This document shows, piece after piece, positions 59,034 to 64,000 of a stretch of 64,000 nt of DNA. The stretch spans positions 1 through 64,000 of the forward strand of contig SFDT01000013.1 in the NCBI GenBank assembly GCA_004558115.1, written 5' to 3'. Made by a program: the position numbers and the translations under genes. The first letter of the stretch is position 1; every line of letters starts with the position of its first letter. This DNA comes from Clostridiales bacterium. Its GTDB lineage: Bacteria; Bacillota; Clostridia; Oscillospirales; Oscillospiraceae. Under the pieces are notes generated by a model. The model was not told the DNA's origin, did no database searches, and saw nothing but the letters and a program-made list of their open reading frames with translations.

Positions 59034-60227
59034 TCAAATGCAGCGGCAGGCGTCCTCATAAAAGGCGTCCATTTCCTCCTTGGTGGGGAAGTTGGCCACG
59101 TACATCTGGTTGCCCATGGCACCGGAGAGGGCGTCGGGGATGCGCTCCACCATCTTCATCTGGCCCCGGTACTTCTCCAGCAGCGCCTCGTGGCTCAGGG
59201 CGAAGGACTTGCCGTCCCGGCGGCCCATATAGGCGCAGTAGGCGTGCTGGCCCTCGGGCACCGTGGAGCGGTCAAAGGCGATCATGTCCGCCCAGATCTT
59301 GTACACGTTGGTGCTGTTGGCAAAGTTCATCATGTCCGGAGAGAAGCCGCCGCAGGGCCGCATGTTGACCTCCAGGGCCACGATGTCGCCCTGCTTGCCC
59401 AGGCCCTCCTGGTCCTGGTCCAGACGGAAAAACTCAAAGTGGACGAAGCGGCTCTTGACGCCGAAGCTCTTCACCGTGGCGCGGCCGGCGGCGCGGGTGT
59501 CCTCGGGCAGCTCCTTGTGAATGAAATAGAGAGTGTTGTCCTGGGTGTTGACCACCTCCATCAGGTTGGAGATGGTCACGTTGCCGGTTTCAAAAATGGG
59601 CTCGCCGTGGGAGCCGATAATGGCGTCATAGGAGTTGATGGTGGCGTGGATGAACTCCTCCATGATGTAGGGCACGTCCTTGGGGTAGTCCTCCATGAAA
59701 TGGACCAGGTCCTCGTCGCTTTGGATCTTGTAGGTGCCGGCGGCGCCCACGCCGTTGTCGGGCTTGGCCACGGCGGGATAGCCCACTGTGTTCAGGAAAG
59801 CGCGGCAGCCCTCCAGATCGTCCACCAGGTGGTAGCGGGCGGTGGGAATGCCGGCCTTGGCGTAAAACTCCTTCATCTTGGACTTGTACCGGACCCGGCC
59901 CATGTCCTCCGCCTGGAAGCCGCTGGTGATGTGGAAGTCCGTCCGCAGGCGGGCGTCCATGGTCAGCCAGTACTCGTTGTTGGACTCCAGCCAGTCGATG
60001 CGGCCGTGCTTGAAGGTAAGGAAGGCCACCGCCCGGTAGACCTCATCGTAATTTTCCAGACTGCCCACCTTGTAATACTCGTTCAGGCTGTCCTTCAAGT
60101 TGGGACTCAGCTGGTCATAGGGCTGGTCGCCGATGCCCAGCACATTCACGCCGTTGTTTTTCAGCTCCCGGCAGAACTGCCAGTAGTTGGTGGGGAAGTT
60201 GGGGGAGATAAAAATGATGTTTTTCAT
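59034..60227 (-). CDS. ATP-grasp superfamily ligase
   Basis: This 397-aa protein has a pre-ATP-grasp region (about 1-105), an ATP-binding lysine segment YPAVAKPDNGVGAAGTY (about 150-166), the EEFIHATINSYDAII strand and the metal-binding acidic residues in DIVALEVNMRPCGGF (about 300). The family joins a carboxylate to an amine or thiol through an acyl phosphate. It overlaps no neighbour but shares strand and spacing with the esterase, 45 nt upstream. No specific substrate can be assigned. It lies within the spoIIID-splitting element. Confidence 0.85.
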   Translation of the reverse strand: MKNIIFISPNFPTNYWQFCRELKNNGVNVLGIGDQPYDQLSPNLKDSLNEYYKVGSLENYDEVYRAVAFLTFKHGRIDWLESNNEYWLTMDARLRTDFHITSGFQAEDMGRVRYKSKMKEFYAKAGIPTARYHLVDDLEGCRAFLNTVGYPAVAKPDNGVGAAGTYKIQSDEDLVHFMEDYPKDVPYIMEEFIHATINSYDAIIGSHGEPIFETGNVTISNLMEVVNTQDNTLYFIHKELPEDTRAAGRATVKSFGVKSRFVHFEFFRLDQDQEGLGKQGDIVALEVNMRPCGGFSPDMMNFANSTNVYKIWADMIAFDRSTVPEGQHAYCAYMGRRDGKSFALSHEALLEKYRGQMKMVERIPDALSGAMGNQMYVANFPTKEEMDAFYEDACRCI

Positions 60228-60272
60228 ATGCGTCTCTCTCTTTTCTCTGTGAAGTGAAGGGTCGATCCTGTG

Positions 60273-61040
60273 TCATTCCAATCCGTAGAGCAGGGTGTCC
60301 ATGAAGAAGGGGATCTGCCGCTCCCAGCTGGCCTCGTTGTGGTCGCCGCCGGGAACGATGCGGCTTTCCAGCATCACGCCCCGCTCCAGCAGGCGGGCGG
60401 CCACCCGGCTGAACTGGCGCTTCATGTTGCTGTGGAAGGACAGCTCCCGGGAGCCGTAGTCCATATAGACCACCGTGTCCGGTCCGATGGGGGCGGTGCG
60501 CAGCAGCCGGTCCAGCCTCCCCGTGGCGAACCAGATGGAGGGGGATAGGGCGGCCGCCCGGGAAAAAACGTGGTTATACGCCGTGACAGCGTACAGGCTC
60601 ATGAGCCCGCCCATGGAGCTGCCGGCGATGAAGGTGTGGGCCCGGTCCGGCAGTGTGGGGAACTCCGCGTCAATGTAAGGCTTGAAGGTGTTCACCATCC
60701 ACTCCATGGTGGTATGGCCCCGGCCATCCACATGGCCCAGCTCCGGCGTGTCAAAGGTGAAGGGGGAATACTCGCAGAGGCGCCCGTTGTCGGGATTGTG
60801 ATTGCACTCCACCGCCGCGATGATGACCGGCAGCCGGGTCTCATGCACAAAGTCCGCCATGCCCCAGCTTTTTCCGTAGGTGGCGTCCTCGTCAAAAAAG
60901 ACGTTGTGGCCGTCGAACATATAGAGGACCGGATAGCGGGCCTCGGAGTCTTCCTCAAAAGTGTCCGGCACGTACACGTAGGCGCTGCGGGGTTCCTCTC
61001 CGGTGAGCTCGGGGATCGTGATGTTCCATTTTGTGATCAT
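60273..61040 (-). CDS. Alpha/beta-hydrolase esterase (esterase D/YbbA-like)
   Basis: This 255-aa hydrolase has the nucleophile elbow AGSSMGGLMS (about 140), the early motif YPVLYMFDGHNVFFDE (about 38-53) typical of the putative-esterase family, and the His in GGDHNEASW (about 240). Relatives hydrolyse carboxyl esters, including siderophore esters. It lies 13 nt after ilvN and before the ATP-grasp gene, on the same strand; a link to branched-chain amino acid synthesis is not obvious. The ATG at 61040 follows AAGGAAC. Confidence 0.87.
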   Translation of the reverse strand: MITKWNITIPELTGEEPRSAYVYVPDTFEEDSEARYPVLYMFDGHNVFFDEDATYGKSWGMADFVHETRLPVIIAAVECNHNPDNGRLCEYSPFTFDTPELGHVDGRGHTTMEWMVNTFKPYIDAEFPTLPDRAHTFIAGSSMGGLMSLYAVTAYNHVFSRAAALSPSIWFATGRLDRLLRTAPIGPDTVVYMDYGSRELSFHSNMKRQFSRVAARLLERGVMLESRIVPGGDHNEASWERQIPFFMDTLLYGLE

Positions 61041-61053
61041 GGGGGTTCCTTCC

Positions 61054-61620
61054 TTACAAGACGTGCTTGCCGTAGTTGTACTCATCCTGGAGCTTGCTGT
61101 TGTCGTAGATGGTGCTGCGCCCCCGCTCAATGGCGATGGTGCCGGTCTTTGCGATCTCCAAAATGCCGAAGTCCTCCAGCATGCCGATGAGGGCGGAATT
61201 TTTGCTGTGGCTGCCGAAGACCCAGATGGTCAGGGAGCTGTGGCTGATGTCGATGACCTGGGCCCGGAAGATGTTCACCAGCTGAATGATCTCGTCCCGG
61301 GTGTTGCGGTCCTGGGCGCTGACCTTGATCAGCGCGATCTCCCGGCGGATGCAGCTCTCCTCGTCCAGGATCTTCACCGACTTCACCGGCAGCAGCTTGC
61401 GGCACTGGGCGGCGATCTGGTCGATCATCAGTTCGTCGCCTAAGATTTCGATGGAGATGCGGGTGATGCCGGGACGGTCCGTGGCGCCGGAGACGATGGA
61501 TTCGATGTTATATCCGTTGCGGGAGAACAGGCGGGCCACCTGGCTGAGGACGCCGGGGGTATCGTCCACCAGGATACAAAGGGTATAGAGCTTTCGCTCC
61601 ATATTGAATTCTTTTTTCAA
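61054..61620 (-). CDS. ilvN: Acetolactate synthase, small regulatory subunit
   Basis: This 188-aa regulatory subunit has an N-terminal ACT domain (about 8-80, LVDDTPGVLSQVARLFSRNGYNIESI as its ends DDTPGVL and YNIESI) and a second C-terminal domain (about 90-170). It binds valine and controls the catalytic subunit. The start is TTG at 61620, overlapping the ilvB stop (TTGA) with GGAGGG 8 nt upstream, so translation is coupled. An ATG six codons in lacks an RBS. The length matches the ilvH/ilvN family. It lies inside the spoIIID-splitting element. Confidence 0.92.
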   Translation of the reverse strand: MKKEFNMERKLYTLCILVDDTPGVLSQVARLFSRNGYNIESIVSGATDRPGITRISIEILGDELMIDQIAAQCRKLLPVKSVKILDEESCIRREIALIKVSAQDRNTRDEIIQLVNIFRAQVIDISHSSLTIWVFGSHSKNSALIGMLEDFGILEIAKTGTIAIERGRSTIYDNSKLQDEYNYGKHVL

Positions 61621-63338
61621 GTGTCATCCCTCCTCTCGCTCAGCAAAAAGTCAGTGATGGGCGAGCCGGGAGCCACCATGGGGCGCACCATCTCGTCAAT
61701 ATCCAGCACACAGTCGATGACCGCGCCGGTGCCGCAGGCAAAGGCCTGGCGGAGAGCTTCCTCCGCCTCCGCCCGGGTGCGGGCCCGGTAGCCGTGGAGC
61801 CCGTAGGCCTCCGCCAGCTTTACAAAATCCGGTCCCCGGTCCAGGGTGGTCTCGGAGAAACGCTTTTCATAAATGAGGTTCTGCCACTGCCGCACCATAC
61901 CCAGGGTGCCGTTGTTGAAAATGACCGTGATGATGGGCAGATGATAATGCTCCACGGTGCAGAGCTCGTGGCAGTTCATCCGAAAGCAGCCGTCGCCGGT
62001 GATATGGATGACCCGCTTGTCCGGATTGCCCATCTGGGCCCCGATGGCGGCGCCCAGGCCGAAGCCCATGGTGCCGAAGCCGCCGGAGGTCAGCAGCTGG
62101 CCGGGATAGGTGTAATGCAGATATTTCGCCGCCCACATCTGATGCTGGCCCACGTCGGTGGCCACGATGGTGTCCTCCGGCGCTATCAGGCGGATGCCCT
62201 CCATGATCTGCTGCGGGGTCAGAACGGGGGAGTCCTCCGCCACGGAGGGTGCCCGCAGGGGGAGGATGCGGGCTTTCCACGTCCCATGGTCGTACTGGGG
62301 CATCCGCTGGTTCAAAGAGTCCAGCACCCGCTTGGCGGAGCCGATGATATGGTGGTCCGTGAGGACGTTTTTGTCGATCTCGGCCCGGTCAATGTCGATC
62401 TGCACGATTTTCGCCTGCTTGGCAAAGGTCTTGGGGTCCAGGGCCACCCGGTCGGAGAAGCGGCAACCCACGGCGATAAGCAGGTCGCACTGGCTGCAGG
62501 CCACGTTGGAGGCCCTGGAGCCGTGCATGCCGATCATGCCGGTGGTGAGGGGGTGGTCGCCGGGAAAGCCGCCGCCGCCCATCAGGGTAATGGCCACCGG
62601 CGCGTCCAGCTTTTCCGCAAAAACGCGGAACTCCTGGTGGGCACGGCCCCGGACCACGCCGCCGCCGCAGATGACCATGGGCTGCTTTGCCTCCGCGATC
62701 ATCTTCAGCAGAATGTCGATGTCCTGGGGGTCGGCCTTGGGCTTTTCCACCAGGCAGCTGGCGTTCAGCTCCCGGACGCCGGCGCAGTGGCGGTTCTCCC
62801 GCCAGGGGATGAACTCGTAATCCACCATCTCCTGAGGGGCGGTCACGTTTTTCAAAAAGTCAATGAGGACCGGGCCGGGCCGGCCGTTGGCGGCCACGGC
62901 GAAGGCCTGGCGCATGACATCGGGGATCTGCTGGGCGCTTCGCACCAGGAAAGCGGCCTTGGTGATGGGCATGACGATGCCGGTGGAGTCCACCTCCTGA
63001 AAAGCGTCGCGGCCCAGCAGATTCTCGCCCACGTTGCAGGTGATGAACACCACGGGAGAGGAGTCCAGATGGGCGGTGGCGATGCCGGTGGTGAGGTTGG
63101 TGGCGCCGGGACCGGAGGTGGCGAAGCACACGCCCACCTTTCCCGTGGAGCGGGCATAGCCGTCCGCCGCGTGAGCGGCGCCCTGCTCGTGGGCGGTCAG
63201 TACGTGGCGGATGCGGCCCCGGTAGCGGTAAAGTTCGTCATAGAGGTTCAAAATGGTGCCGCCGGGATACCCGAAAACGGTGTCCACATCCTGCTCCAGC
63301 AGACACTCCATGATGGCTTTGGTAGCGGAGATCTTCAA
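61617..63338 (-). CDS. ilvB: Acetolactate synthase, large catalytic subunit
   Basis: This 573-aa TPP enzyme condenses two pyruvates, or pyruvate with 2-oxobutyrate, at the start of valine, leucine and isoleucine synthesis. The catalytic Glu is in LTAHEQGAAHAADGY (about 49), the FAD-binding middle domain covers about 190-340, and the TPP motif GDGCFRMNCHELCT is near 440. It is translationally coupled to ilvN. A Leu/Ile/Val-rich leader ORF and terminator precede it, so it is probably controlled by attenuation. It is encoded within the spoIIID-splitting element, which is unusual for a biosynthetic gene. Confidence 0.93.
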   Translation of the reverse strand: MKISATKAIMECLLEQDVDTVFGYPGGTILNLYDELYRYRGRIRHVLTAHEQGAAHAADGYARSTGKVGVCFATSGPGATNLTTGIATAHLDSSPVVFITCNVGENLLGRDAFQEVDSTGIVMPITKAAFLVRSAQQIPDVMRQAFAVAANGRPGPVLIDFLKNVTAPQEMVDYEFIPWRENRHCAGVRELNASCLVEKPKADPQDIDILLKMIAEAKQPMVICGGGVVRGRAHQEFRVFAEKLDAPVAITLMGGGGFPGDHPLTTGMIGMHGSRASNVACSQCDLLIAVGCRFSDRVALDPKTFAKQAKIVQIDIDRAEIDKNVLTDHHIIGSAKRVLDSLNQRMPQYDHGTWKARILPLRAPSVAEDSPVLTPQQIMEGIRLIAPEDTIVATDVGQHQMWAAKYLHYTYPGQLLTSGGFGTMGFGLGAAIGAQMGNPDKRVIHITGDGCFRMNCHELCTVEHYHLPIITVIFNNGTLGMVRQWQNLIYEKRFSETTLDRGPDFVKLAEAYGLHGYRARTRAEAEEALRQAFACGTGAVIDCVLDIDEMVRPMVAPGSPITDFLLSERRDDT

Positions 63339-63388
63339 AACACATTCCTCCTGTCAATTTCCACGGGCCGGATGGGCGCCGCGGCGTG

Positions 63389-63425
63389 AAAAAGTCCGTG
63401 ACCCTGGTGTTCAGGTCACGGACTT
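63389..63425 (-). terminator. Attenuator terminator upstream of ilvB
   Basis: AAGTCCGTGACC (63392-63403) pairs with GGTCACGGACTT (63414-63425), followed on the minus strand by TTTTT. It lies 22 nt after the leader ORF stop and about 50 nt before ilvB. Confidence 0.85.
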
Positions 63426-63446
63426 CAAAGTATGTTTCCGCGGTGC

Positions 63447-63596
63447 TCAGCGGCTCCGAAACAGAGCGGCTGGGGCGGCAGCTCCCTTGCTGTAAACATG
63501 ACCAATTACACGATTCTCATTCCCGATCACCAAAATCAGGGCAAAAATCAGAATCGCGCCAATCAGCATGTGAATGGTAGCCATCGTCATGTACAT
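63447..63596 (-). CDS. Candidate branched-chain amino acid leader peptide (49 aa)
   Basis: This frame starts with ATG behind GGAGG (5-nt spacing). It carries IHMLIGAILIFALILVIGN, a run in which Ile, Leu and Val make up most positions, then RVIGHV. It lies after a sigma-A promoter and before an intrinsic terminator and ilvB. This is the layout of the ilv leader peptides, in which ribosome stalling at Ile/Leu/Val codons prevents termination. Alternative: a single-span membrane micro-protein. A longer start 17 codons upstream is also in frame. Confidence 0.65.
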   Translation of the reverse strand: MYMTMATIHMLIGAILIFALILVIGNENRVIGHVYSKGAAAPAALFRSR

Positions 63597-63677
63597 GGGT
63601 GCCTCCGCCGCCATTGCGGCGGCCAACAGACGGTTTTGCCTCATTCCAGAACAAATGAGACATCTTTGTTGCTTGTT

Positions 63678-63706
63678 ATTATACATATCCGACTTTCCCG
63701 GCGCAA
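63678..63706 (-). promoter_or_regulatory. Sigma-A promoter of the ilvBN operon
   Basis: On the minus strand TTGCGC (63701-63706) and consensus TATAAT (63678-63683) are 17 bp apart. The stretch from here to 63880 has no other gene. Confidence 0.75.
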
Positions 63707-63894
63707 CCGAAAAACAGGTTTTTCTATGATTTTCTGGATAATTTTACAAAAAAGATTCTTGTAAAAACAATGAATATAGCCGTAATAGACAAAAGAGAAA
63801 AGGCCGTGGATCGCAAAAACACCGCCCTGAGGCAGGCTTTGCCGCCGCGCGGGCAAAGCGGAACGGTCCCCACTGCGCATCAGCGGAGACCGTT

Positions 63895-63938
63895 CCTCAT
63901 TGTGTCATCCGTATGTACGGTGGATTTGCTGATGCCGA
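63895..63938. other. Right attachment site of the spoIIID-intervening element
   Basis: The core TGTACGG (63914-63920) separates spoIIID sequence on the right from the element arm on the left. On the minus strand the arm reads TACGGATGACACAATGAGG, then AACGGT, and mirrors the arm at the left site. Confidence 0.8.
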
Positions 63939-64000
63939 ATTTCTGCGCGGCGGCGCGGACTGTGGTCCGGTTTTCGATGATGTACTGAGCCAGGCGCTCC
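63914..64000 (-). pseudogene. spoIIID: spoIIID, N-terminal part (continues beyond the window)
   Basis: From the window edge the minus strand reads ERLAQYIIENRTTVRAAAQKF and then GISKSTV-H, the helix-turn-helix of SpoIIID (compare the VRxIAxxFGVSKSTVHKD motif of the family). In the element-bearing form the frame continues TDDTMRNGLR and stops at 63880-63882, so a truncated protein without the basic C-terminal tail would be made. The first 15 or so residues and the promoter lie outside the window. The matching C-terminal half ends at 56847. Confidence 0.9.

Larger units (their letters stand above)
56983..63920. mobile_element. Skin-like integrative element interrupting spoIIID
   Basis: The segment between the two core copies is 6,931 bp. 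It contains a 48-aa ORF, a large serine recombinase, an ATP-grasp protein, an esterase and ilvN/ilvB with an attenuator. Precise recombination at TGTACGG would rejoin spoIIID in frame and release a circle. The circle junction would be a nearly symmetric site of about 50 bp, centred on CA, with 18 of 25 positions matching between arms, as expected for a serine-integrase attP. The sigK 'skin' element of Bacillus and Clostridioides is organised this way. Whether excision is tied to sporulation is inferred. Confidence 0.85.

Noticed and set aside
59034..63338. A prophage or ICE in the spoIIID-splitting segment
   Set aside because: Apart from the recombinase there are no structural, replication or transfer genes. 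The cargo is metabolic.

Overview
The window looks like a chromosomal segment of a high-GC, Gram-positive gut Firmicute of the Oscillospiraceae (Oscillibacter/Dysosmobacter/Lawsonibacter-like). The grounds are the family-level similarity of the proteins, SLH-domain surface proteins, a T-box and a cobalamin riboswitch, AGGAGG ribosome-binding sites and a SpoIIID sporulation regulator. The species is inferred, not shown.

Layout. 1-590: intergenic repeats. 591-5393: methionine synthesis operon (MetH reactivation protein in trans, short MetH, HMT-MTHFR fusion). 5399-6979: release factor 3. 7100-16457: a cobalamin-riboswitch operon (SLH protein with DUF4430 domains, secreted alpha/alpha-toroid protein, DUF4430 lipoprotein, ECF T subunit, fused ECF ATPase/ATPase/S subunit). 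It looks like a B12 capture and uptake system whose extracytoplasmic parts resemble a split intrinsic factor. 16462-21291: racemase, YitT, a small phage-like cluster, three tRNAs, a LexA-type repressor with its operators, an SDR enzyme. 21375-29951: methionine/sulfur amino acid catabolism (methionine gamma-lyase, NhaC-family carrier, MalY-like lyase), a sigma-54 activator, and an HMG-CoA-lyase/CoA-transferase pair; two canonical -24/-12 promoters flank the activator. 30079-34976: MoxR/VWA pair, threonine dehydratase and a Ser/Thr-type symporter.

35096-42395: two related TrpXYZ-type ABC operons on the minus strand. One lies behind a T-box with a probable Trp specifier, the other behind a short leader ORF that ends in a terminator/antiterminator. 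42454-44662: CTP synthase with a one-base frameshift and a tandemly repeated 3' end. 44693-49633: M24 peptidase, CBS-type pyrophosphatase, GntR-regulated ABC exporter. 49732-53950: LRR/VWA/AAA/NifU operon. 53996-56826: SLH-transglutaminase, LCP protein, small protein.

The most striking feature lies at the right end. The sporulation regulator spoIIID is cut in two: its C-terminal 46 codons end at 56847 and its N-terminal part begins beyond 64000, both on the minus strand. Between them lies a 6.93 kb segment bounded by identical 7-bp cores. It carries a large serine recombinase, an ATP-grasp enzyme, an esterase and the ilvBN operon with its attenuator. Joining the two ends restores a canonical in-frame SpoIIID and also creates a symmetric attP-like site. 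This is the organisation expected of a 'skin'-type developmentally excised element, here in spoIIID.
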